DNA from: a virus
Reading direction: 5' to 3' (one strand)
IMG/VR virus record: IMGVR_UViG_3300034104_006814
Coordinates: 1 to 64,000 of that record
Length of the DNA: 64,000 bases
Positions 1 through 7,820 of this stretch are shown piece by piece; positions within the stretch are counted from its first letter, which is position 1, and every line of letters begins with the position of its first letter. Below the pieces are notes generated by a model, which worked only from the letters and a program-made list of their open reading frames with translations, did not search any database and was not told the DNA's origin. The position numbers and the translations under genes were made by a program.

Positions 1-1570
1 CATCAGTGAATGCTACGATTCCTGTCACAAGAGTTGGGCTACCTGTTCCACTACTGAAGTCGTAGTAGTTGCCATCAGTGAATGCTACGATTCCTGTCAC
101 AAGAGTTGGGCTAGTTGTTCCACCACTACCAAAATTGTAGTAGTTGCCGTCAGTGAAGGGTAGGAACCCTTCCGCAAGAGTTGGGGTAGTTGTTCCAGTA
201 CCAAAGTTGTAGAAGTTACCGCCAGTATAGGCAGTGATCCCTGTTACAAGAGATGGATTAGTTGTTCCAGTGCCGAAGTCGTAGTAGTTGTTATCAGTGA
301 ATGGTACGTACCCTGTTACAAGAGTTGGGCTAGTTGTCCCACCACTACCAAAGTCGTAGTAGTTGCCGTCAGTGAATGGTAAAAACCCTGTCGCAAGATA
401 TGGATTAGCTGTTCCATTACCAAAATTGTAGTAGATGCCGTCAGTGAAGGGTAGGAACCCTTCCGCAAGAGTTGGACTAGTTGTTCCACCACTACCAAAA
501 TTGTAGTAGTCGCCGTCAGTGAAGGGTAGGAACCCTTCCGCAAGAGTTGGACTAGTTGTTCCACTACCAAAATTGTAGTAGTTGCCTCCAGTGTGAGCAT
601 TGATTCCTGTCACAAGAGTTGGGTTATCTGTTCCACTACCAAAGTCGTGGTAATAACTATTTGCACCGAATTGTAGATAGCCTGTCAAAGTAGTTGGGTT
701 ACCTGTTCCACTACCGAAGTCGAAATAATAAATTCCAAATAAATTCCAACCCGTCACAAGAGTTGGGCTATTTGTTCCACTACCAAAGCTGTAGTAGTTG
801 CCGTCAGTGAATTGTGCGAATCCTGTCACAAGAGATGGATTAGTTGTTCCACCAGTACCAAAGTTGTAGTAGATGCCGTCAGTGTATAGCGCGATCCCTT
901 CTACAAGAGTTGGGGTAGTTGTTCCAGTACCAAAGTTGTAGAAGTTACCGCCAGTATAGGCAGTGATCCCTGTTACAAGAGATGGATTAGTTGTTCCAGT
1001 GCCGAAGTCGTAGTAGTTGCCATCAGTGAATGCTACGATTCCTGTCACAAGAGTTGGGCTACCTGTTCCAGTACTGAAGTCGTAGTAGTTGCCGTCAGTA
1101 AATGTTGCATACCCTGTTACAAGAGTTGGGCTACCTGTTCCACTACTGAAGTCGTAGTATTTATTGTCAGTGAATGGTACGAATCCTGTCACAAGCCCTG
1201 GGTTAGTTGTTCCACTACCAAAGTCGTAGTAGTTGCCATCAGTGAATAATTGAATTCCTGTTACAAGAGTTGGGTTATTTGTTCCACCAGTACCAAAGTC
1301 GTAGCGGTTACCATCGGTGAATTGTAGAATTCCTTCCGCAAGAGTTGGGTTATTTGTTCCACTACCAAAGTCGTAGTAGTTGCCTCCAGTGAGTATTTGA
1401 ATTCCTGTCGCAATAGCTGGATTGGATGTTCCACCAGTACCAAAGCTGTAGTAATTGCCTCCAGTGAATGGTGCGATCCCTTCTACAAGAGTTGGGCTAG
1501 CTGTTCCACTACCAAAGTCGTAATAGTTGCCATCAGTGAATGTTGCAAATCCTGTCACAAGAGATGCCGC
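1..1570 (-). repeat. tandem coding repeat, 72-75 bp unit
   Basis: About 21 in-frame copies of a 72-bp (sometimes 75-bp) unit encode GNYYDFG[S/T]G(G)T-xxPxLVTGIxxFTD. Copies differ at a few positions. One block of about 110 bp is nearly identical at 180-291 and 906-1019, which suggests recent duplication inside the array. Periodic glycine and aromatic residues suggest a beta-solenoid or similar elongated fold (inference). The array continues beyond position 1. Confidence 0.9.
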
Positions 1571-2131
1571 ACCAGAAGCATATGTGTAATACAGGCTATC
1601 ATCTTGAGCTTGAACTGGAACGGCGGAAGTATAAGAGGTATCAATAGAATTATTTAAAAAATACCCATCACTATAAGCTCCATTTTTAGTGGAAGATGGA
1701 GGAGTATAAATTCCAGATCCACCATTTACTGTTCCACCTTGGTTTGACGCCCCAGTAGCAAAACTGCCGCTGCCTTCTACAGTTCCATTATTAACTGCAG
1801 TATCTGCAAAAACTGCATTACCAGAAATAACTCCAGAATTAACTGCAGTTCCAAAAAATAATCCAGAACTTGTAACAGTTCCTAAATTAATTGCGCCTCC
1901 ACTAAATGTAGCGACTGCTACCATACCACTATTTACAGCAGAGCCTACGAATGTAGCCGCAGCCTGCACTTCTCCTGCATTAAATGCAGAACCAGAAAAT
2001 ATACCACTTGTTATGATACCTTGATTTGAAGAATTATCTAAAAACAATGGAACTCCAACAATTGCTGTTGGATCAGTTGAATTATTTGTTGAATCACCGT
2101 AGAATGTTACGTTGCCACTTATTAAACTCAT
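1..2131 (-). CDS. repeat-rich tail fibre protein (partial, runs off left edge)
   Basis: An open frame of about 710 codons runs from the ATG at 2131 to the window edge without a stop. The N-terminal part (MSLISGNVTFYGDS...) carries degenerate repeats of the type FxGxAxNxG (FSGSAFNAG, FVGSAVNSG, FFGTAVNSG, FADTAVNNG). A linker with LYYTYASGAAS follows, and then about 21 copies of a 24-25 residue unit such as GNYYDFGSGTTSPTLVTGI + xxFTD fill the rest. It follows two other fibre-like genes on the same strand, and its GNVTFYG start echoes the GNASFSGNASFQ end of the gene just upstream. Low-complexity beta-rich repeats after a tail module point to a fibre or adhesin; that role is inferred. The C-terminus is not in the window. 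Confidence 0.75.
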   Translation of the reverse strand, partial: MSLISGNVTFYGDSTNNSTDPTAIVGVPLFLDNSSNQGIITSGIFSGSAFNAGEVQAAATFVGSAVNSGMVAVATFSGGAINLGTVTSSGLFFGTAVNSGVISGNAVFADTAVNNGTVEGSGSFATGASNQGGTVNGGSGIYTPPSSTKNGAYSDGYFLNNSIDTSYTSAVPVQAQDDSLYYTYASGAASLVTGFATFTDGNYYDFGSGTASPTLVEGIAPFTGGNYYSFGTGGTSNPAIATGIQILTGGNYYDFGSGTNNPTLAEGILQFTDGNRYDFGTGGTNNPTLVTGIQLFTDGNYYDFGSGTTNPGLVTGFVPFTDNKYYDFSSGTGSPTLVTGYATFTDGNYYDFSTGTGSPTLVTGIVAFTDGNYYDFGTGTTNPSLVTGITAYTGGNFYNFGTGTTTPTLVEGIALYTDGIYYNFGTGGTTNPSLVTGFAQFTDGNYYSFGSGTNSPTLVTGWNLFGIYYFDFGSGTGNPTTLTGYLQFGANSYYHDFGSGTDNPTLVTGINAHTGGNYYNFGSGTTSPTLAEGFLPFTDGDYYNFGSGGTTSPTLAEGFLPFTDGIYYNFGNGTANPYLATGFLPFTDGNYYDFGSGGTTSPTLVTGYVPFTDNNYYDFGTGTTNPSLVTGITAYTGGNFYNFGTGTTTPTLAEGFLPFTDGNYYNFGSGGTTSPTLVTGIVAFTDGNYYDFSSGTGSPTLVTGIVAFTD

Positions 2132-2165
2132 AATATTAAAAAATAATTGTTAAAAATAGTTGTTA

Positions 2166-2202
2166 AAAAATAGAGTGCGCCACCATTATAGATGACGCAC
2201 TC
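2166..2202 (-). terminator. intrinsic terminator after tail fibre gene
   Basis: On the minus strand, GAGTGCG (2202-2196) pairs with CGCACTC (2179-2173) and is followed by TATTTTTT. It lies 11 bp past the stop of the 2214-4403 gene, so the next fibre gene probably needs its own promoter or readthrough. Confidence 0.8.
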
Positions 2203-2213
2203 ATGACTAATTG

Positions 2214-4403
2214 TTATTGAAATGAAGCGTTTCCACTAAAGGAAGCGTTTCCATATACAACTCCACTAAATACTTCGTTATTTGCAGAAGTAAATATAAT
2301 ACCTAATGAATCTGTTACGCTAGTTGTATTGATTGAGCTAGGTTGAACCCAATTTGCATTATCTAAATCAACAACTGCCGCTACTGAACCATTCATAAAT
2401 ACATTAGAAGAACCACTTGGTAATGACGAAGCTTGAGCAGTTAAAGTATTTTCTGTGAACCAGTTTTGAGCAACGCTAAACCAACTTGAACCACTTGCAT
2501 TATTCCAATACAATCCAATACCATCTGGAGCGCTTACTCCTGTTGATTTCGTGGAAACCATTTCAAGATTAGACATCCAATAAGATTGACCTTTAACTTG
2601 CAGTGCGAAGCCAGAAGAATTTGAGCAAACTCTTACATCATTGTTTACATTTCCTGTGGCATAAATTGACTTTGAAGGTTCTTCGGGAATAGAAGCTGAA
2701 CCCAATTCTCTTACAACTACACCTTGCAATCCAAAAGCGTCACCACTTCTTGATACTAAGTCTGCATTAAATAAAGCAATAGAACTTGTATCAAGCTGAA
2801 CTTGAATGATATTATTCCAATCTGCATTTGGTGAATTTAATTTACCAACAATGGATTCATGCTGGGCATCACCTAATTCAGCAAATTTTCCAGCACCCTG
2901 AACGATTGAATAATTATTTTTTGCTTTACCTTCATTTCCCAAAATTAAAGATCCACAAGAAATCGCGGAACCTGAATTTGATAATTTATAAGAATAGCTT
3001 TTTTGTAAGTTGATTAAATTAGCTTCTAAGAATGGACTTATGTCCGAAAGGCAAGAATCCAAATCAGTAATATCGGATATAACATGAACGTGTCCAACAT
3101 CAGATTTTCCAGAAGCTATATTATTAAATACCGCCTCCGTTACATATCCAGATCTATCGGATACTAAAGATCCAGATATTTTATAATCAGACTCAATGCC
3201 ACTTAAAAATGCATCTTCAAATTGAAATTTATCACTAATTGTATATGAAGTTAGATCGTCAACCATGCAAACATCATTAGAATACAATGTCACTGTTGAA
3301 TTTGGATCAGCAGTATGATTATTTACATTTAACAGTGACCCTTCTTCAGCGGAGAATCTTGCCCAATTTCCAGTACTGGAATAAGCTCCAACAGCACATG
3401 ATGTTAAAATATAGTTAAATTTATTAACTGTATCAAAGGCAACATCTCCAATTGTAGCTGTTGTTAATCCTGTCAATGCATTTTGAGATGAAATAATAAA
3501 CGATTCAACCAAAGAAATATCTGGAAGAACCGAAGAATCAATGCAACCTGAAGATCCAACGCATAGGATACAAGAGCTACCTGTTCCAACATTATGTTGA
3601 GATTCAGCAGCAGTCCCCAAATCAGCTTGTAATGTATAAGGGGCGAATAAAGCTCCAGTTCCATTATTATTAGTATAATTAGATAAACAACCTGAAGTCT
3701 CTCCAGTAGTTGGGTAAGATGCTAATTCGCTATTTAAACTTGATATTGTTGCATAATTTGACAATTCATTGTCAAAATTAGCTTCAGTTTCATACTCAGA
3801 ACTCAAATATGAAGAATCAACATATCCAGTAGACAAGTATTGAATTGCCACTTCCGCATTTGCTCCATAACCCGCTGATGAAGATAAATCTTTACCACTA
3901 ATTAAAACAATTCCAGTTGCAGAATTAACGCTATCAATGCATATGTCTGGATTTAATAATCCAACCCAGTTATTAATATTGTTAAATGTTCCGCAAAGAA
4001 CATATGTTTTATAATTATTTGACGTGTATGCAACGCTACCTTTTTTTGCTTCACTCAAGAGGGTTAATTGACCGCTATTTGAAACAACAAATACAGAGGA
4101 GTGAACCGAATCAGGCAAAACGCCAACATTAATTAAATTACTATTATTAACCAACATTGCGCCGCTCGCGTTATTATCTGCATTAAGAGTAGAAGCAGTT
4201 CCGACCTCATTAGTATTTACTAATAAATTTAAACATGCTTGCAATCCAGTAATTGCAGAAATATTTGCAGCTCCTTCAGCTAAAAAAACTGATGGACGAC
4301 TAAGATCTAATGGTTTTGGGAATGTAAATGAACCAGTAAAAGCTGAATAAGATCCAGCAAGATTTAAATCCCCACTAGCTGTGTGGTCTATATTAAAAGC
4401 CAT
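2214..4403 (-). CDS. tail fibre protein
   Basis: A 729-residue protein rich in Ser, Asn, Gly, Ala and Thr, as is usual for phage fibres. The start MAFNIDHTASGDLNLAGSYS is clearly paralogous to that of the upstream gene (MAINFDHTNSSNITLRG), giving the two a common attachment domain. The middle has a fibre-type module (SSCILCVGSSGCIDSSVLPD followed by SLVESFIISSQ...) also found in the neighbour as IPSELIPSVAIRDVFTVTN. The C-terminus ends in GNASFSGNASFQ, the same short repeat that begins the next gene. An intrinsic terminator follows. Function is inferred from composition, paralogy and position. Confidence 0.7.
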   Translation of the reverse strand: MAFNIDHTASGDLNLAGSYSAFTGSFTFPKPLDLSRPSVFLAEGAANISAITGLQACLNLLVNTNEVGTASTLNADNNASGAMLVNNSNLINVGVLPDSVHSSVFVVSNSGQLTLLSEAKKGSVAYTSNNYKTYVLCGTFNNINNWVGLLNPDICIDSVNSATGIVLISGKDLSSSAGYGANAEVAIQYLSTGYVDSSYLSSEYETEANFDNELSNYATISSLNSELASYPTTGETSGCLSNYTNNNGTGALFAPYTLQADLGTAAESQHNVGTGSSCILCVGSSGCIDSSVLPDISLVESFIISSQNALTGLTTATIGDVAFDTVNKFNYILTSCAVGAYSSTGNWARFSAEEGSLLNVNNHTADPNSTVTLYSNDVCMVDDLTSYTISDKFQFEDAFLSGIESDYKISGSLVSDRSGYVTEAVFNNIASGKSDVGHVHVISDITDLDSCLSDISPFLEANLINLQKSYSYKLSNSGSAISCGSLILGNEGKAKNNYSIVQGAGKFAELGDAQHESIVGKLNSPNADWNNIIQVQLDTSSIALFNADLVSRSGDAFGLQGVVVRELGSASIPEEPSKSIYATGNVNNDVRVCSNSSGFALQVKGQSYWMSNLEMVSTKSTGVSAPDGIGLYWNNASGSSWFSVAQNWFTENTLTAQASSLPSGSSNVFMNGSVAAVVDLDNANWVQPSSINTTSVTDSLGIIFTSANNEVFSGVVYGNASFSGNASFQ

Positions 4404-4434
4404 AAAATAATAAAGTTAATTTATCACTAATTAA

Positions 4435-6345
4435 TTAGTCCCAAATGATCTTAGTTACAGTTGTGCTAGTTACCCATTGCATTGAATCAGCAGAATCTCC
4501 ACTTGCTTTTATTTCAATTTTTCCATTAGTTGTATTTGCGACGGCATCAACAATATAATTGGAATTTGTATTTGCATACGTATCAATTGCTACAGTTCCC
4601 AAAATCTGAGTTGATGCGGCACTACCCTCTCTATTTGCGGATCCATTAATTCTAAAAGCAGCATATTTATTAACTGAACGACCAACAACATAAGAGCTAA
4701 ATAAAATATTTGAATAATTCTGCATGCAAATTTCAGCTACTGGCGTCAAAGAATTGTTATTTGTTGAACATTTTTGAATTAATTTGCTCACTTGAGCTTC
4801 TCCAGGGTTACTTATTAAGCCAGCACCCTGAGCCACTTCGTAAGGCTGAACTGTTTTTGCGGCTTGACCAAGAGCTACAGAATAATTAGAAATAGCTTGG
4901 TTGTAATGAGGATTTGCAGAACTTTGTAAAACTGCAGAAAAAGAACCATCTCCAACACAGAATACAGAGATTGAAGCCAAGCAACCAGTTAACGAAGTAA
5001 CTCCACTCATTTCATGAGTGTGACCATTATCAGATTTAGTATTAAAAATACCAGTTGCAGATCCAGTTGTTACATAACCAAGCAGTAAGTCAGAAGCTTC
5101 AGAATCAGTTAAATAATCATTATAAATTGATTCTATTCTTGAATCTAACCCACTAATTGCATAGGAAATCGTTTCACCATCGTAGATTGTATTTGAGTCA
5201 GCTACGTCAATGTCACTAGCGAGCAATGTAATAACTCCTTCACTTGGAGCCAATCCATTAATACCAGTAATACTTCCAACAGAAGCTGCAAATTGCGCCC
5301 AATGAGTAATGTCGGAGGAATCACTTTCTTTTAAAATGTAGTTTCTATTTGAACCTGTTGCGATTGCAATATCACCCTTTTGAGCAGATGTTAATCCAGT
5401 TAGCTCACCACTAGTAGTTATTAAAAAAGTATCAGTAATAGCCAAATGTGGAACTATTTCATTTGGAATCTTTCCGTCATTATTTAACTGAACTACGTTA
5501 CCAGCAGAAGTTCCTACATCTAATGAGGCTGCGGAACCAGTTGAACTATTCAACACATAGCTCGATAAAGTAGTATTTATTTCAGTTGTTGTTGAATAAT
5601 CTGAAAGCGCACCACTAAGCTCAGAATTAGTTACGTAGCCAGATAAGGTGGTTGTTAAGCTTGAACTTGTAACATAAGAACTTAAAGCTGTATTAACATA
5701 ACCAGTTGTGGCATAATCAGTCAAAACAGATAAATTAACCTTTACTGTTGATAATCCTGAAATTGCTTCGTCTAATGTATCGCCGCTGTAACTTCCACTA
5801 GAAATAAGAACATTGGAACCATCAAGAACAACATCTCCCACTGCACCATTAACGGAAGTTATTGTTTGAATTGGGAATAGCACCTCTTTCCAGTTTGAAG
5901 AAGTTGCGTAAGCATTTTCCCCACTAGAACATAAAATATAATTTTTATTTTGACTGGAAACAATGCCGATATCACCGATACTTGCAGCAGCATTACCAGT
6001 TAGTTCTGAAAAATTAGTTACTGTAAATACATCTCTGATTGCTACAGACGGAATCAATTCGCTTGGAATTTTTGCGTTTTCATCTAATCTTACAACTTGA
6101 CCAGCAGAAGTTCCATAATTTAAAGCCGCAGCACTTCCAGTGGTTGACTTTTCTACTTTATTTGATAAAGCGTTTGACAGTCCGCTAATTGCACTAATTG
6201 GAGTTTCTCCAGAAATTAAGAGAGTTGGAGTACTTTCAGATATGACATTTGGAAATACAAATGTAAAAGTATCGTTTACCTGAGCGTCTTCTGGACCTCT
6301 TAGTGTGATGTTTGATGAATTTGTGTGATCGAAATTAATAGCCAT
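4435..6345 (-). CDS. tail fibre protein with duplicated modules
   Basis: 636 residues. An internal module is present twice: SAAALNYGTSAGQVVRLD + ENAKIPSELIPSVAIRDVF near residue 75, and SAASLDVGTSAGNVVQLN + NDGKIPNEIVPHLAITDTF near residue 275, each followed by a GxIxxxxSxNKNYIL-like strand. TSVNGAVGDVVLDGSN resembles the spike/fibre motif (INGxxGxVxL) of many phage receptor-binding proteins. Between the modules are YVTxSxLxxxLSxY helical repeats typical of trimeric fibre shafts. The N-terminus is paralogous to the downstream fibre gene. The first and last regions probably attach to the tail and bind receptor respectively (inference). Confidence 0.75.
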   Translation of the reverse strand: MAINFDHTNSSNITLRGPEDAQVNDTFTFVFPNVISESTPTLLISGETPISAISGLSNALSNKVEKSTTGSAAALNYGTSAGQVVRLDENAKIPSELIPSVAIRDVFTVTNFSELTGNAAASIGDIGIVSSQNKNYILCSSGENAYATSSNWKEVLFPIQTITSVNGAVGDVVLDGSNVLISSGSYSGDTLDEAISGLSTVKVNLSVLTDYATTGYVNTALSSYVTSSSLTTTLSGYVTNSELSGALSDYSTTTEINTTLSSYVLNSSTGSAASLDVGTSAGNVVQLNNDGKIPNEIVPHLAITDTFLITTSGELTGLTSAQKGDIAIATGSNRNYILKESDSSDITHWAQFAASVGSITGINGLAPSEGVITLLASDIDVADSNTIYDGETISYAISGLDSRIESIYNDYLTDSEASDLLLGYVTTGSATGIFNTKSDNGHTHEMSGVTSLTGCLASISVFCVGDGSFSAVLQSSANPHYNQAISNYSVALGQAAKTVQPYEVAQGAGLISNPGEAQVSKLIQKCSTNNNSLTPVAEICMQNYSNILFSSYVVGRSVNKYAAFRINGSANREGSAASTQILGTVAIDTYANTNSNYIVDAVANTTNGKIEIKASGDSADSMQWVTSTTVTKIIWD

Positions 6346-6366
6346 AAAATATTAGGTTATTAATTC

Positions 6367-6573
6367 TTACACATCGTCAAGGCCAGCGTCTAATATTTTA
6401 TTATTAATATTTATTGGTTGCTCTTGTATAGCAATTAAATCGTAACAGCTTGAATCAAAACCAGATATGTTTAAATAGTTTTTAACTCCTTCTATCTGCT
6501 GAGTCGAAGCTCCACTTAAAACTATGCATATATTTTCAATATTTAAATCTAATCTTCTTTTATATAAACCCAT
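6367..6573 (-). CDS. small hypothetical protein in tail fibre operon
   Basis: 68 residues, MGLYKRRLDLNIENICIVLSG start. It is joined to the upstream gene by a TAATATG stop/start junction. No recognised domain. Its place between fibre genes suggests a small structural or assembly factor, but nothing in the sequence proves it. Confidence 0.6.
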   Translation of the reverse strand: MGLYKRRLDLNIENICIVLSGASTQQIEGVKNYLNISGFDSSCYDLIAIQEQPININNKILDAGLDDV

Positions 6574-6574
6574 A

Positions 6575-7057
6575 TTAGCTCCTATAATATATATTAGCTA
6601 AAACTCCAGTACCATTTATACCTTGCCAAGGGTAAGATCCATCTCTATCTTCTGATATTTTAACCACAATTCCCTGAAAACCCTCTAATGAATATGGAAA
6701 ATTTTGCTCAACTACAGATTGAGCGTAAATTGGAAAAGTTAATATAGGATTTGCTGGATTATAAGGATAGCTATAGAATTGAATATATAAAGGTTCGTCG
6801 TTTGAATTATTATCTATAAAAAATCCAGCTAATTTTGTTGCAGACTGACTTACTGTTTGAGGATCTCCAGATAAATTTATATTTCTATATCCACTAATTG
6901 TTGGAGGAGTAAATGTAAAAGTGTTCTGACTCGCACCAACAAAATCTCCAGGCACCATTGGCCTCCACTCGCCATCATTGCCGTCATAAATATAATTAAA
7001 ATGAGGCGCAGATTTGCCATGAGATATGGCTGCAGCTGGATATACTGGATTTGGCAT
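6575..7057 (-). CDS. hypothetical tail-associated protein
   Basis: 160 residues beginning MPNPVYPAAAISHGKSAPHF. This start is preferred over the ATG 15 nt upstream because it forms a TAATATG junction with the previous gene's stop. The body is beta-rich, with FTFTPPTISGYRNINLSG and a Tyr/Pro-rich middle; no signal peptide or membrane segment. It looks like a decoration or adaptor protein of the tail tip (inference from position only). Confidence 0.6.
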   Translation of the reverse strand: MPNPVYPAAAISHGKSAPHFNYIYDGNDGEWRPMVPGDFVGASQNTFTFTPPTISGYRNINLSGDPQTVSQSATKLAGFFIDNNSNDEPLYIQFYSYPYNPANPILTFPIYAQSVVEQNFPYSLEGFQGIVVKISEDRDGSYPWQGINGTGVLANIYYRS

Positions 7058-7058
7058 A

Positions 7059-7301
7059 TTAACTATATACAATTACAGCAGTACTAGAATTACCTATCTT
7101 AATTTGCGAAAAAGCTATCGGAATAGAGAATGAGACAGATGTATCTTTTGCAACATGAATTTCATAACCATCAATTGTTACAATAATTGCATTGTCATGA
7201 TTATTGTTTATTCCATGTATAAAACTTGCTCCGTTAATAGATATGTAAGTATTAGAAGATAAATTATATAATTTTCCAACTTTTAGATAATTATTACTCA
7301 T
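7059..7301 (-). CDS. small beta-rich hypothetical protein
   Basis: 80 residues, MSNNYLKVGKLYNLSSNTYI start, consisting mostly of predicted short beta strands. First gene of the leftward fibre operon. Its divergent neighbour starts at 7353, leaving only about 50 bp for promoters in both directions. Confidence 0.6.
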   Translation of the reverse strand: MSNNYLKVGKLYNLSSNTYISINGASFIHGINNNHDNAIIVTIDGYEIHVAKDTSVSFSIPIAFSQIKIGNSSTAVIVYS

Positions 7302-7341
7302 AATATTTCTTACACTTTCTAGAAAGCTACACTAAAACTAT

Positions 7342-7347
7342 TATAAT
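7342..7347 (+). promoter_or_regulatory. candidate -10 box (TATAAT)
   Basis: A perfect TATAAT ends 5 nt before the ATG at 7353. I see no convincing -35 box 16-18 bp upstream. If used, the transcript would start at or beside the initiation codon, as at the better promoters elsewhere in the window. Confidence 0.4.
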
Positions 7348-7352
7348 CTGAT

Positions 7353-7820
7353 ATGAAATTTAGTCTATACAAGCCAAATTCAAAAGTAACTGGATGCGCA
7401 TTCCAATTTAAAATTGGACAGGGTAAGGGAGACGAAAAAACCTTATATGTAAGCGCTATTCAACAATCCTCTTGGAATGAAAATACGAAAACTGGATCAT
7501 TTTCAGATAACGCAAAAAATCCAGAAAAAACACTTAATATTAAATTAAACGAAAATGAAATTGGCGGATTGCTATATGCCATTCGTGTTTATTCAGAATT
7601 TTCTGCGTTTCATACGTTTGATGAAAATAAAACTCAAATTTCATTTAAGCCATACACGAAGCAAAATGGAACAAAAGCTTTTTCTTTTTCTATTTCTAGA
7701 AACGGAAATCAAAAATTTGGAATTGGCATTGAGCTTGGCGAAGCTGAAGCTTTGTCAGAGTTTCTCAAATTTACACTGGTTCAAATTTATTCTAATAGAT
7801 CTGTGTCGAAAACAGAATAA
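7353..7820 (+). CDS. putative ssDNA-binding protein (PC4/Whirly-like pattern)
   Basis: 155 residues. The layout of strands followed by a C-terminal helix (LNIKLNENEIGGLLYAIR, FSAFHTFDENKTQISFKPY, KFGIGIELGEAEALSEFLKF) resembles PC4/Whirly-like single-strand DNA-binding proteins found in phages. That is a pattern-level resemblance, not a firm assignment. It overlaps the start of the glycosyltransferase gene by 1 nt (TAATG). A Rad52/Erf-like candidate lies 3 kb downstream in the same direction, which would fit a recombination role. Confidence 0.4.
   Translation: MKFSLYKPNSKVTGCAFQFKIGQGKGDEKTLYVSAIQQSSWNENTKTGSFSDNAKNPEKTLNIKLNENEIGGLLYAIRVYSEFSAFHTFDENKTQISFKPYTKQNGTKAFSFSISRNGNQKFGIGIELGEAEALSEFLKFTLVQIYSNRSVSKTE

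Noticed and set aside
316-600. Minus-strand frames starting MLTLEATTTILVVEQ and similar (also 1261-1443)
   Set aside because: They are alternative frames of the fibre repeat array and simply repeat its periodicity.
1-1570. CRISPR array suggested by regular ~72-bp repeats
   Set aside because: The whole repeat is one open frame on the minus strand, with no unique spacers alternating with identical repeats; it is a coding repeat.
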